From: Nitratireductor alexandrii
Lineage (GTDB): Bacteria; Pseudomonadota; Alphaproteobacteria; Rhizobiales; Rhizobiaceae
Length of the DNA: 64,000 nt
Assembly (NCBI RefSeq): GCF_004000215.1
Contig: NZ_RBVY01000001.1
Location: 248,001 to 312,000 of the forward strand
Reading direction: 5' to 3'
The position numbers were made by a program, and so were the translations under genes. This document shows, piece by piece, positions 1-8,454 of the stretch. The notes beneath the pieces are model-generated. The model was not told the origin of the DNA and searched no databases. It was given only the letters and a program-made list of their open reading frames with translations. Position 1 is the stretch's first letter, and the number at the start of each line of letters is the position of its first letter.

Positions 1-530
1 CTTTCCAGCGTCATGATCTGGAACAGCGAATAGGCCGACAGCGCGATGCTGCCGAACCAGTCTGGAAAGGCCGCGCCGAACAGCTTGGTCGCCATGACCG
101 AAAACACGTAATAGACCAGCGACAGCAGCAGCATGATCGAGCCCATGCCCGGCAGCGCAGCGATCAGCCCGCCGACGACGCGGCGCAGCGACGGCACCAT
201 GCCGATGATCCTGAGCACGCGCAGGATGCGCAACGCGCGCAGCACCGACAGGTTGCCGGTGGCCGGCATCAACGCGATGCCGACGACCACCAGGTCGAAA
301 ATGCGCCACGGGTCGCGGAAAAAATCGGCCCGGTAGACGATAAACCGGGCCAGCAACTCGGCCACGAACACCGCCAGGATCGCCCGGTCGATCACCACCA
401 GCAGCGGGCCGGCGGCGTTCATCGCGCGCTCCGACGTCTCCAGGCCCAGCGTGATCGCGTTGATGACGATCAGGACGGTGATGGCGAGATCGAAGCGACG
501 GGATTCGATCAGAGATTTGAGCTGGTTCAC
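1..530 (-). CDS. Voltage-gated sodium channel, NavBac type (C-terminal part outside window)
   Basis: Reading leftward from a GTG at 530, the protein has the layout of a single-domain six-helix ion channel: hydrophobic S1-S3, an arginine-rich S4 of the form LRALRILRVLRIIGMVPSLRR (regularly spaced Arg), then S5 and a pore helix ending in LFQIMTLES at the window edge. TLES is the selectivity-filter signature of bacterial Nav channels (NaChBac, NavAb). The pore exit, S6 and C-terminal tail lie beyond base 1. In-frame stops upstream (about 615-625) bound the gene, and no ATG is available, so GTG is the likely start. Expected role: depolarisation-activated Na+ influx across the inner membrane, linked in other species to motility and pH homeostasis. 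Confidence 0.85.
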   Translation of the reverse strand, partial: MNQLKSLIESRRFDLAITVLIVINAITLGLETSERAMNAAGPLLVVIDRAILAVFVAELLARFIVYRADFFRDPWRIFDLVVVGIALMPATGNLSVLRALRILRVLRIIGMVPSLRRVVGGLIAALPGMGSIMLLLSLVYYVFSVMATKLFGAAFPDWFGSIALSAYSLFQIMTLE

Positions 531-737
531 GGCGGCGGGCTCCGGCAGGGTGGCAAGGTCGGCATCGCGGTCGCGGTGGACCGTTGCCGCCAGATAGGGG
601 CTCGTCGGCGCCGTGGCCAGAGCCGCGGCGAATTATCATCGTGACTTCACGCCCCCCTCCGGCCTATGCGATGCTGGTTGGTGCCGGGTCCGCCTGGGCC
701 TCGGCCTGGCGTCGCCCTCCGATCGCGGGACAATCGA

Positions 738-1217
738 ATGAGCCGCCTCGACTCCTTCATCCGCCGCATGAGCGCACAGCGCGATCTGCTCGACGAGGCG
801 GCGCGCCGGCTCGCCGAAATCGACGGGCCGGTGGTGGAACTGGGGCTCGGCAACGGCCGCACCTTCGACCATCTGCGCGCCCTGTTCCCGCAACGCCGTA
901 TTCTCGTCTTCGACCGCAAGATGTCGGCCTTCGCCGCGTCCAGGCCGGCGCCGGAGGATTTCGTCGAGGGCGAGATCCGCGAGCGCGCCGACGCCTTCGC
1001 CGGCATCGGCGCAGCACTCGTCCATTGCGACATCGCCACCGGCTATGCCGAGGTCGACGACGCCACCATCGCCTGGCTTGCCGGTGTCGTCGCGCCGCTG
1101 CTGCGCCCCGGCGGTTTGGCCGTCAGCGGCATGCCGCTCGAGCATGACAGGCTGGAAGCGCTCTCCCTGCCGCCGAGTGTGGCCGAGGGCCGTTATTTTT
1201 TCTACAGGCGGCGTTGA
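738..1217 (+). CDS. Class I SAM-dependent methyltransferase, small stand-alone
   Basis: This 159-aa protein begins MSRLDSFIRRMSAQRDLLDEA. A glycine-rich SAM-binding motif, VVELGLGNGRTFDHL, sits at about residues 36-50 and is followed by an acidic second strand (ILVFDR). Later segments (VVAPLLRPGGLAVSG) match the strand-4/5 region of a Rossmann methyltransferase. It is short for the class, with no extra substrate domain, so the substrate cannot be predicted. The ATG at 738 was preferred over the open frame upstream, which has no recognisable family sequence. It is transcribed divergently from the sodium channel and lies just before tRNA-Gly. Similar small methyltransferases of unknown target are common in rhizobial genomes (from memory). 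Confidence 0.75.
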   Translation: MSRLDSFIRRMSAQRDLLDEAARRLAEIDGPVVELGLGNGRTFDHLRALFPQRRILVFDRKMSAFAASRPAPEDFVEGEIRERADAFAGIGAALVHCDIATGYAEVDDATIAWLAGVVAPLLRPGGLAVSGMPLEHDRLEALSLPPSVAEGRYFFYRRR

Positions 1218-1285
1218 CGGCGGCGGCGTTCGTGTGGCGATTCCGCTTGACGCACGCCCGCCGCTCGCCGATTAATGGCGCGAAT

Positions 1286-1360
1286 GCGGGCGTAGTTCAG
1301 AGGTAGAACGCAAGCTTCCCAAGCTTGATGTCGTGGGTTCGATTCCCATCGCCCGCTCCA
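1286..1360 (+). tRNA. tRNA-Gly (anticodon CCC)
   Basis: The acceptor stem GCGGGCG pairs with CGCCCGC, followed by discriminator T and an encoded CCA at 1358-1360. The anticodon stem CAAGC/GCTTG (1311-1315 with 1323-1327) encloses loop TTCCCAA, so the anticodon is CCC (1318-1320), reading GGG glycine codons. The T arm is GGGTTCGATTCCC. The tRNA is 75 nt including CCA. The 72 bases between it and the convergent ATPase gene hold nothing I recognise. Confidence 0.96.
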
Positions 1361-1432
1361 AATTCACGGATTTCGAACACACAGTGCCACTTCGTTCGCA
1401 AGGGTGCGCTCGGGAGCGGGGCGCAGCGATGG

Positions 1433-2530
1433 TTACGGTTCGCGCCGGGCGACCGCCTTGCCGTTGCGGTCGAACAGATGCGTCTTGCCGGCCACAAGGT
1501 TGAGCGCGACCGTCGCGCCGGGCGCAAAGCGCCGCTCGGGCGGCGCCTTGGCCACCAGCGTGGCGCCCGATTGCGTCTCCACCTCCAAGAGCGTCTGATC
1601 GCCGAGCCGTTCGACCAGGCGCACCGTTGCCAGCAGGTCGCCATTTGCGTCGGCGGCGGGAACGAGATGTTCGGGCCGGATGCCGAGCGTGACCGGCGCG
1701 CCTGGCGCAAGACCCTGCATGTCGCGATCCGTCACCAGCAATTCGCCGGTTTCGGGACTGCTGACGCGCAGGCCGTTTGCGTCGGGGCCGACAATCTCGG
1801 CGGCGAGGAAATTCATCTTCGGCGAGCCGATGAACCCGGCCACGAACAGGTTTTGCGGCCGATCGTAGAGCTCGATCGGCGTGCCGATCTGCTGGACGCT
1901 GCCGGCGTCGAGCACGACGATGCGGTCGGCGAGCGTCATCGCCTCGACCTGGTCGTGGGTGACGTAGATCATCGTCGCGCCGAGATCGGCGTGGAGCTTG
2001 GCGATCTCGCGCCGCGTGCTGACGCGCAGCGCGGCGTCGAGATTGGACAGCGGCTCGTCGAACAGGAAGACCTGCGGATCGCGCACGATCGCCCGGCCGA
2101 TCGCCACCCTTTGGCGCTGGCCGCCCGAAAGCTGGTTCGGGCGCCGGTCGAGCAGGTGTTCCATCTGCAGGATGCGCGCGGCCTCGCTCACCCTGGTCTC
2201 GATCTCCGCCTTCGGCCGGCGCGCCAGCTTCAGGCCGAAGGCCATGTTCTGGTAGACGGTCTTGTGCGGATAGAGCGCGTAGCTCTGGAACACCATGGCG
2301 ATGCCGCGATCCTTCGGCGCCTTTTCGTTGCAGCGCTCGCCGCCGATATGAAGATCGCCGCCGGAAATCTCCTCCAGGCCGGCGATCATGCGCAGCAGCG
2401 TCGACTTCCCGCAGCCGGACGGGCCGACGAAGACGATGAACTCGCCATCGGCCACGTCCAGGTCGACGCCCTTGATCACCCGGAGATGGCCATAGGCCTT
2501 TTCGATACCGTCGAGCCTGACCGTTGCCAT
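1433..2530 (-). CDS. Sugar ABC transporter ATP-binding protein, UgpC/MalK type
   Basis: The 365-aa ATPase has Walker [10 protein letters not shown] (about residues 36-44), the signature [14 protein letters not shown], Walker [13 protein letters not shown] and switch His in VTHDQVEA. The C-terminal third is the OB-fold regulatory domain typical of MalK/UgpC importers (ends [16 protein letters not shown]). It should power the two permeases and the binding protein encoded upstream on the same strand (5008-8132). It is the last gene of the seven-gene operon, 41 bases after the SIS gene. Length matches the family. Confidence 0.93.
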   Translation of the reverse strand: MATVRLDGIEKAYGHLRVIKGVDLDVADGEFIVFVGPSGCGKSTLLRMIAGLEEISGGDLHIGGERCNEKAPKDRGIAMVFQSYALYPHKTVYQNMAFGLKLARRPKAEIETRVSEAARILQMEHLLDRRPNQLSGGQRQRVAIGRAIVRDPQVFLFDEPLSNLDAALRVSTRREIAKLHADLGATMIYVTHDQVEAMTLADRIVVLDAGSVQQIGTPIELYDRPQNLFVAGFIGSPKMNFLAAEIVGPDANGLRVSSPETGELLVTDRDMQGLAPGAPVTLGIRPEHLVPAADANGDLLATVRLVERLGDQTLLEVETQSGATLVAKAPPERRFAPGATVALNLVAGKTHLFDRNGKAVARREP

Positions 2531-2571
2531 GGCGTTCCGCGCCCCTTTACAAAAGTCCGTCGCGGGCCGGC

Positions 2572-3366
2572 TTACGCCGAGCCCTTCATGCGGTCCTTGA
2601 AATGACCGAGATGCTTTTGCTGCGCCTCGATCATGCGTTCGCGGTACTGGCCGTAGATCAGGTCGGTGTCGGCCAGCGTCACCCCGGCGATCGTCGGCGA
2701 GGCGAAGGTCGGCAGTTCGATGCCGCGATCGGCGAGCTTTTGCGCGGTGCGCGCGATCAGTTCGTGCATCAGCATCATCGCAAGCACGGTCGAGGACCCG
2801 GAGACCGGCCGCGACCAGCCGTCCACCTTGACGATCGAATCCTCGATCGGCGCGCGCGTGTCGACGATCGCGTCGGCGATGTCGCCCAGCCGCTTGCCGG
2901 ACGAATGGGTGGCCGGCTTGTCGAGATTATGGGTCGAGGTGATCGCGGCAACGAACAGGCCGCGTTTCTTAGCGTAGAGCGCGGTCTCGATGCCGGAGGC
3001 GTTGCGGCCGCTATGGCCGAAGATGACGATCGAATCGCCGGGATTGAGCGGCTGGTGGTCGAGAAATTTTTCGGCGTAGTTTTCGGTGCGCTCCAGCCAC
3101 AGCAGTTCGCGCACGCCGCCCGCGCCGAGCACGTTGTGCCACATCAGCCGCGGATCGGTGAGCGGGTTGAACCCGACATAGGAGCCGTAGCGCGGAAACG
3201 CCTCCTGGCACGGCAGGACCGAGTGGCCGGAACCGTAGAGATGGACCAGGCCGCCATCGGCGAGCGAGCCGGCGAGTTTCGTCGACACCGTGTCGAGGGC
3301 CTCCTGGTTGGTTCGTGCGGCCTCCTCGGCGAGTTCGATCAGGCGGCTGATGTAAAGCGTGGACAT
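2572..3366 (-). CDS. SIS-domain sugar-phosphate binding protein (UPF0309-like)
   Basis: The 264-aa protein starts [20 protein letters not shown]. The sugar isomerase (SIS) fold is indicated by [18 protein letters not shown] (phosphosugar-binding loop, about residues 38-55) and the second loop [13 protein letters not shown]. The family includes phosphosugar isomerases, amino-sugar-phosphate deaminases and etherases. Its place between a GntR regulator and the importer ATPase suggests it converts the phosphorylated product of the ROK kinase. The start at 3366 was chosen from family-like sequence; the open frame runs further up through the regulator in another frame. The exact reaction cannot be read from the sequence. 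Confidence 0.85.
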   Translation of the reverse strand: MSTLYISRLIELAEEAARTNQEALDTVSTKLAGSLADGGLVHLYGSGHSVLPCQEAFPRYGSYVGFNPLTDPRLMWHNVLGAGGVRELLWLERTENYAEKFLDHQPLNPGDSIVIFGHSGRNASGIETALYAKKRGLFVAAITSTHNLDKPATHSSGKRLGDIADAIVDTRAPIEDSIVKVDGWSRPVSGSSTVLAMMLMHELIARTAQKLADRGIELPTFASPTIAGVTLADTDLIYGQYRERMIEAQQKHLGHFKDRMKGSA

Positions 3367-3392
3367 GGGTGTGAAATGCCTTTCCCTTGCAG

Positions 3393-4139
3393 TTAAAGAT
3401 GAAGGCGCGAGCGGATCTCGTAGCGATCGCCGCGCATGATGGAGTGGACGAATTCGAACGGGCCGATCGCGTCGCAGGTGATGCGTTCGACGACGAAGGC
3501 CGGACTGCCGGGCGCGATGCCGAGCAGGGCGGCGTCCTCTGCCGTGGCCGTGCCGACCCGGTAGACTTCCCGCGCCTCGCGCGGCGCGATCGAGAAATTG
3601 CGCTTCAGCGTTTCGTAGAGCGACGCGGAGGGCCGGTGCAGCGACACCAGGCCGGGCACGCGCGCGGCCGGCAGATAGGCCGTCTGCAGGCCGATCGGCG
3701 CCTCGTTGCCCAGCCGCAGGCGGCGCAGCTTGACCACCGGCGCGCCATCGTGGATTTCCAGCGCCGTCGCAACCTCGGGCGAAGCCGCTTCCTCGCCCAG
3801 ATCGAGCAGGCGCGAGCCCACTTTCAGGCCGAGGCCGGCCATTTCCTGGGTGAAGCTGGTCAGGCCGCGCACCCCGGCGATCACCCGCGAGGACCGCACG
3901 AAGGTGCCGCGGCCGTGCTCGCGCCGCAGCAGGCCGGATTCTTCCATGTTGCGCAGGGCATGGCGCACGGTGATGCGGCTGACCCCGAGCAGGCTGCTCA
4001 GCCGCGCCTCGTTCGGCAATTGCATGCCGTCGGTCCAGGTGCCGTTTGCGATCAGCTCGCGCATCGCGGTTTCGGCCTGGTGCCACAGCGGCTCGGGCCG
4101 GCGCCGGTCGGGCAGGGCGGTGTTGCCGAGTTCGCTCAT
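3393..4139 (-). CDS. GntR-family regulator, HutC/UTRA subfamily
   Basis: This 248-aa regulator has an N-terminal winged helix (LPNEARLSSLLGVSRITVRHALRNM, about residues 40-65, and wing sequence EHGRGTFV) joined to a UTRA ligand-binding domain (PVVKLRRLRLGNEAPIGLQ..., and the late FVVERITCDAIGPFEFVHSI). UTRA regulators usually sense a phosphorylated sugar or similar pathway intermediate. It overlaps the ROK gene by 4 bases (ATGA), so it is translated with the operon that it presumably represses. The dyad at 8181-8212 in the operon promoter is its most likely operator. Confidence 0.92.
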   Translation of the reverse strand: MSELGNTALPDRRRPEPLWHQAETAMRELIANGTWTDGMQLPNEARLSSLLGVSRITVRHALRNMEESGLLRREHGRGTFVRSSRVIAGVRGLTSFTQEMAGLGLKVGSRLLDLGEEAASPEVATALEIHDGAPVVKLRRLRLGNEAPIGLQTAYLPAARVPGLVSLHRPSASLYETLKRNFSIAPREAREVYRVGTATAEDAALLGIAPGSPAFVVERITCDAIGPFEFVHSIMRGDRYEIRSRLHL

Positions 4140-5011
4140 GCCGTCGTCTCCCACAAAGTGCTGCCGGCTGCCGCGGCCGCCGCGCCTGCGAGCGCGGCGG
4201 TGTCGCCGAGTTGGCCCGGCCGGATCTCGATTTGGCGCAGATGCGGCGGCAATTGGCGCCGCATCGCCGCCGCGACGCGGTGCTCGATCACGTCGAACCC
4301 GGCCGCGACACCGCCGGCGACGATGACGATTTGCGGGTCGGTCAGCGCGACGGCGCCGGCGAGGCTGGCGCCGAGTGCCGCCGCCGGCCGGTCGAGCAAT
4401 GCGTTGGCGGCGGCGTCGCCGGTGCGCGCGCGGACGATCAGCGTGCCGCCGTCGGCCATGCCGTTGTTGCGTGCGATTTCGTCGAGCGCGCGGCCGGCCG
4501 CCTGCCGTTCGAGCCAGCCGGCGCGCCCGTCGCCGGGATCGTCCGGGTCCGCGCACGCCCAGCCGAACGAGGTCGCGCCGCCATGCGCGCCCCGAAGAAT
4601 ACGTCCGCCGGCCAGCACCGCCGAGCCGATGCCGGTGCCGATCGCAAGCAGAAGCGCGTCTGCCATGCCGCGCGCTGCCCCGGCGCTGGCCTCGCCCAGA
4701 AGCGTCATATGGGCGTCGTTGCCGACCGCCACCGGCGTGTCGGGTACGAGCGTGGCCAGGTCCGCGCCCTCGAGCCAGGGCAGGTTGGGGATCCAGGCGC
4801 AGCGCGTGCCCAACACCAGACCCGGCACCGCGAGGCCGACGCGTGCCGCCTGATGCTGCTGAACCAGAGTGCCGATCAGGGCGACGAAATCCTCTAGGCA
4901 GGCGGGCGCGGCCCAGCGGCCGACCGGCTCGAGCGGGGCCGCCCGGCCCGGCCGGGCGATCGCGGCGCGCAGATTGGTGCCGCCGAGATCGATGGCGAGG
5001 ATCGCGCTCAT
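4136..5011 (-). CDS. ROK-family sugar kinase
   Basis: The 291-aa protein opens with the ROK ATP-binding signature ILAIDLGGTNLRAA and has the catalytic Asp in VAVGNDAHMTLLGEA (about residue 98-102) and the phosphate motif AIGTGIGSAVL. It should phosphorylate an imported sugar or amino sugar in the cytoplasm (N-acetylglucosamine/mannosamine and glucose are the usual substrates). The zinc site typical of ROK proteins (CxCGxxGCxE) is not intact: the matching stretch is ACADPDDPGDGRAGWLE. It overlaps both neighbours by 4 bases, which indicates translational coupling. Confidence 0.88.
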   Translation of the reverse strand: MSAILAIDLGGTNLRAAIARPGRAAPLEPVGRWAAPACLEDFVALIGTLVQQHQAARVGLAVPGLVLGTRCAWIPNLPWLEGADLATLVPDTPVAVGNDAHMTLLGEASAGAARGMADALLLAIGTGIGSAVLAGGRILRGAHGGATSFGWACADPDDPGDGRAGWLERQAAGRALDEIARNNGMADGGTLIVRARTGDAAANALLDRPAAALGASLAGAVALTDPQIVIVAGGVAAGFDVIEHRVAAAMRRQLPPHLRQIEIRPGQLGDTAALAGAAAAAAGSTLWETTA

Positions 5012-5877
5012 CCCTTCACCCCGGAACTGACGATGCTGTCGACGAAGAAGCGCTGCAGCAGAACGAACATCACCAGCGGCGGCAGCACCGCCAGTGTCGC
5101 GCCGGCCATGACCAGATGAGTGTTCATGGCGCCGCGATTATAGGACAGGAGCCGGCTCAGGCTGATGACGATCGGGTAGTCGTCGCTGTTGCCTTGCAGC
5201 ACGGTCAGCGGCCACAGATAGGTGTTCCAGTGATAGACGAAGGCGAACAGGGTCAGCGCGGCGAGCGCCGGAACCACGCTCGGCGCGACGACGGAAAAAA
5301 CGATCCTGAGTTCCGAGGCGCCGTCGACGCGCGCGGCGTCGATCAGGTCGTCGGGCACGCCGGCGATGAACTGGCGCATCAGGAAGATGCCGAAAGCGTT
5401 GGCCAGATGCGGCACGATCACCCCGAACAGGCTGGCGTTGAGGCCGATCGCCGTGACCAGCCGGTAGAGCGGAATCAGGGTGACGATCGGCGGCAGGAAC
5501 ATGGTCGCGATCAGCAGCGCAAACAGCGCGTCGCGGCCACGGAAGCGATATTTGGCGAAAGCGTAGCCGGCCATCAGGCTGGTGATCAGGATGCCGGCGG
5601 TGGTCACGGTTGCAATCACCGCCGAGTTCCAGAACGAGCGGCCGGCATTGATGACGTCGGCGACCTCGCCATAGGCGTCCAAGGTTGGCGTGCCGGGCAG
5701 CCAGACCGGCGGCACCTGCATGCTTTCGGCCGGGGTCTTGAAGCTCGACAGCACCATCCAAACGAGCGGAAAGGCGGCGACCACCGCCGCGATCACGATC
5801 GCCAGCCGCAGGCCGGCGGATGCCGCATCGACGCGAATGCGAGGCCGGCGCGGCGGAGAGACGGTGCGCGGGTTCAT
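5008..5877 (-). CDS. Carbohydrate ABC transporter permease, MalG type
   Basis: This 289-aa inner-membrane protein has about six transmembrane segments and the binding-protein-dependent permease EAA loop (VPDDLIDAARVDGASELRIVF, about residues 187-207), the contact site for the ATPase. The C-terminal RFFVDSIVSSGVKG is the typical MalG/UgpE-type ending. Start ATG at 5877 overlaps the preceding permease stop by 4 bases; the longer open frame upstream lies inside that permease gene. Confidence 0.93.
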   Translation of the reverse strand: MNPRTVSPPRRPRIRVDAASAGLRLAIVIAAVVAAFPLVWMVLSSFKTPAESMQVPPVWLPGTPTLDAYGEVADVINAGRSFWNSAVIATVTTAGILITSLMAGYAFAKYRFRGRDALFALLIATMFLPPIVTLIPLYRLVTAIGLNASLFGVIVPHLANAFGIFLMRQFIAGVPDDLIDAARVDGASELRIVFSVVAPSVVPALAALTLFAFVYHWNTYLWPLTVLQGNSDDYPIVISLSRLLSYNRGAMNTHLVMAGATLAVLPPLVMFVLLQRFFVDSIVSSGVKG

Positions 5878-6764
5878 TCCTCGTCCCTCCGACGGGCGAA
5901 GGCAAACAGCACCACGATGACGACGATCAAGGCGAGCATCAGCATGACCGCCATCGCCGAGCCAAGCCCGCCCTGGGCCCGTTCGATGCCGACCCGGCGG
6001 ATGTGATAGGTGAGCACGTTGGTGGAGCCGGCCGGCCCGCCCTGGGTAATCAGGGCGACCGGCTCGAACACCTGCACGGCGTTGATGACGGCGATGACGG
6101 CGCTGAACAGCAGCGTGCGCTTGAGAAGCGGCAGGGTGATGCCGAAAAATTCCTGCATCCGGTTGGCGCCGTCGATCCGCGCCGCCTCGTAGAGCGCGGT
6201 CGGAATCTGCGTCAGCCCGGCGATGACCAAGACGGTAAAATAGCCAACCTGCTGCCAGACGTTCAGGAACACGATCGACAGGAGCGCGGTGTCGGGCGAG
6301 GACAGCCACGGCTGCGGGCTGAAACCGATCCAGCCGAGCATCTGGTTGATCGGGCCTTCGTTCGGCGAATAAAGCTTCGACCAGACCAGCGCGACCGCGA
6401 TCATCGGCACCATGTAGGTGGAAAACAGGATGGTGCGCAGCACGTTGCCGCCGGCGACGCGGCGCTGGTAGACCAGAAGACCGAGCAGCACCGACAGCGG
6501 CAGGATGATGGCGACCGACAGGGCGGTGTAGAGCGCGGTGTTGGAGAAGGCGCGCTTGAAGTCGCGGCCGACCGAGATCGGCCCGAAAATGTCGTGATAG
6601 TTGCGCAAGCCGACGAAACGCGCGGTGGCGAACCCCGTCTGGGTCGACCAGTCGTGGAAGGACAGCCACACGGTCAACGCCATCGGGATGACGATGAACA
6701 CCCCGATCAGGCCGACCGCCGGGGCCAGCATGAGGCCGATCGGTCCGTTCGCTGTCCTGCTCAT
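5874..6764 (-). CDS. Carbohydrate ABC transporter permease, MalF/UgpA type
   Basis: The 296-aa permease (from MSRTANGPIGLMLAPAVGLI) has about six membrane segments and an EAA loop, ALYEAARIDGANRMQEFFGI. It pairs with the MalG-type partner at 5008-5877. An in-frame GTG at 6797 would add 11 residues with no hydrophobic or family-like content and would start inside the hairpin at 6790-6815, so ATG 6764 is preferred. It is the second gene of the operon, downstream of the binding protein. Confidence 0.92.
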   Translation of the reverse strand: MSRTANGPIGLMLAPAVGLIGVFIVIPMALTVWLSFHDWSTQTGFATARFVGLRNYHDIFGPISVGRDFKRAFSNTALYTALSVAIILPLSVLLGLLVYQRRVAGGNVLRTILFSTYMVPMIAVALVWSKLYSPNEGPINQMLGWIGFSPQPWLSSPDTALLSIVFLNVWQQVGYFTVLVIAGLTQIPTALYEAARIDGANRMQEFFGITLPLLKRTLLFSAVIAVINAVQVFEPVALITQGGPAGSTNVLTYHIRRVGIERAQGGLGSAMAVMLMLALIVVIVVLFAFARRRDEE

Positions 6765-6789
6765 GGTCTCACATCCGCTCGCCGCGTGA

Positions 6790-6815
6790 CCGGACACGAA
6801 GGCGTCCGTGCCCGG
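6790..6815 (-). other. Intercistronic hairpin between binding-protein and permease genes
   Basis: CCGG/CCGG (6790-6793 with 6812-6815) and CACG/CGTG (6795-6798 with 6807-6810) can pair, with one A-C mismatch and an 8-base loop. There is no T-run, so it is not an intrinsic terminator. A stem here could protect the binding-protein mRNA 3' end. It is the weakest of the four binding-protein/permease hairpins in this window. Confidence 0.4.
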
Positions 6816-6830
6816 CCCACACGTTTCAAC

Positions 6831-8132
6831 CTACTGGCGCGCGCGCTCCAGGATCGAGGCCGCGTCCGCCTGGGCGTTGGCCTGAGCCTCGGCGGCGGTG
6901 ACCTGGCCATATTGCAGGGCTTCGATCACTTGCTGCAACGCTTCGGAGAACTCCTGGCCGCCCGGCACGACGGGGAAGGCCTTTGCATTGGCCAAGACGT
7001 CCACATAGCCGGCCAGGAAGTCGCGACCGAGCTTGTCCTGATAGGCTTCCACGTCCGAGCTGCGCGAGGGCAGGATACCCATCGACATCAGGATGCCCGA
7101 CATCGCCGAAGCGCCGTTCTCGCCCGACTCCGGACCGTTGATCCAGGCCAGGAAGTCCCAGGCCGCCTCGCGCCTGGCGTCCTCGGCGCCGGCATTGACC
7201 ACCGTCAGCCAGGAATAGGAGATCGAGCGCGCGGTATCGCCGCTCGGTCCGACCGGGATCGGCGCCGTGCCGATCGTGGCGAAGGCGTCGCCCATGCCGG
7301 CGCGCAACGCGCTTTCCCACCAGTTCGCCATGATGATCATACCGGTATTGCCGGAGACGAAATTGTCGAGGAAGGGGCCGGTCGTGTTGGCGTCGGCCGT
7401 GCCCATGGCCGGATCGGTATAACCCTCGCCGATCATCGTCTCGTAGAGGGCGAAGGTCTCGCCGGCCGCCACGCTGTCGAGCGCCGGTTCGCCATCGAGA
7501 ACCAGGTCGCCGCCATTGGAGACCAAGAGCGAGGCGAAGGGATGGACCACGCCCGCCGGCCAGGAATTGATCATGCCGAAACCCTGGCGGGTGATGCGCC
7601 CGCCCTCGGTCTTGGTGATCGCCGCGGCCGCCGCCTTCAACTCGTCCCAGGTCGTGGGCGGCGCGGCGATGCCGGCCTCCTCGAACAGGGTTTTGTTGTA
7701 GTTGAGCGCATAGACATTGATCTCGTTCGGGATGCCGTAGACGGTGCCGTCGACGCTCGCCGCCGCGGCAATGCCCGCCGGCCATGCAGTGCCGACTTCG
7801 CCGGCGACAGCGTCCGGGGCCTTCTCGACCAGCCCGTCGCGTACCAGCTCAGGCAGCCACAGATCGTAGATGCTGGCAATCGTCGGGCCGCCGGCTCCCC
7901 CGCCCTGGGAACGGATGGTCGTCAACAGGTCGCCGAACGGCACGGCCTGGACGGTGACGGTCACGTCGGGATTGGCGCCGCGGTATTTTTGCGCCGCCGC
8001 CTCCAGCAGCGCGACCGTGTCGGGCGACCAGTGCGTCAGGTAGGAGATCTCGACGGGTTCGGCGAAGGCCGTGCAGGGTAGGGCCACGGCGGCGGCGAGG
8101 GCCAGCTTGATGCGCGTGAGATGTCTGATCAT
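6831..8132 (-). CDS. Extracellular sugar-binding protein of ABC importer (family 1)
   Basis: The 433-aa protein has a signal peptide (MIRHLTRIKLALAAAVALPCTAFA, about 24 residues) followed by EPVEISYLTHWSPDTVALLEAA, typical of MalE/UgpB-like binding proteins. It should capture the substrate in the periplasm for the permeases at 5008-6764. The ATG at 8132 follows a strong ribosome site (GGAGG, 8 bases upstream); in-frame starts further up lack one. It is the first gene of the seven-gene operon. The presence of a ROK kinase and a SIS protein points to an amino sugar or similar substrate, but the binding residues do not let me name it. Confidence 0.92.
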   Translation of the reverse strand: MIRHLTRIKLALAAAVALPCTAFAEPVEISYLTHWSPDTVALLEAAAQKYRGANPDVTVTVQAVPFGDLLTTIRSQGGGAGGPTIASIYDLWLPELVRDGLVEKAPDAVAGEVGTAWPAGIAAAASVDGTVYGIPNEINVYALNYNKTLFEEAGIAAPPTTWDELKAAAAAITKTEGGRITRQGFGMINSWPAGVVHPFASLLVSNGGDLVLDGEPALDSVAAGETFALYETMIGEGYTDPAMGTADANTTGPFLDNFVSGNTGMIIMANWWESALRAGMGDAFATIGTAPIPVGPSGDTARSISYSWLTVVNAGAEDARREAAWDFLAWINGPESGENGASAMSGILMSMGILPSRSSDVEAYQDKLGRDFLAGYVDVLANAKAFPVVPGGQEFSEALQQVIEALQYGQVTAAEAQANAQADAASILERARQ

Positions 8133-8454
8133 TTTCGTTCCTCCGGAAGCCTCTTTGACAGAGTGTTTGATATGTGTGCGCAAAATTGGTTATAACAACA
8201 TAATCAATTTTGCAAATGCCGTTTCCCGGTTTGTCGGCTCAAATCGCCGGGCAAAGCCGGCGGCGGTGGGAATTGGCGTCGGATTCGTGTCATACGGTGC
8301 GCACAATTCGCGCTAGGCATTGCCGTCGGGGCGAACGTTCCGTCAGCTGCCGGTTGGCGGCAGCGGCCGCCCGACAGGCGGGCACCGCTCACGGTCCGCC
8401 AATCGCGCGCGATGCCGCGCGCATCGCCGGAAGAACAAGCGAAGGAAGACGATC
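8133..8454. promoter_or_regulatory. Divergent promoter region with 32-bp dyad, probable GntR operator (dyad 8181-8212)
   Basis: This 322-base gap separates the sugar-import operon (leftward) from asnB (rightward). Arms CAAAATTGGTTAT (8181-8193) and ATAATCAATTTTG (8200-8212) are complementary except at one pair, around spacer AACAAC. Inside it, TGGTTATAACAA (8187-8198) is one base from a perfect TGGTTATAACCA dyad, the style of site bound by HutC-type GntR proteins. The stretch is AT-rich against a GC-rich background and lies about 50 bases from the binding-protein start, where a promoter is expected. The rest of the gap shows no other structure that I can support. Confidence 0.65.

Noticed and set aside
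5820-8081. 753-codon open frame on the plus strand
   Set aside because: It is antisense to the sugar permease and binding-protein genes, which have clear families and signal peptide; composition is that of a shadow frame.
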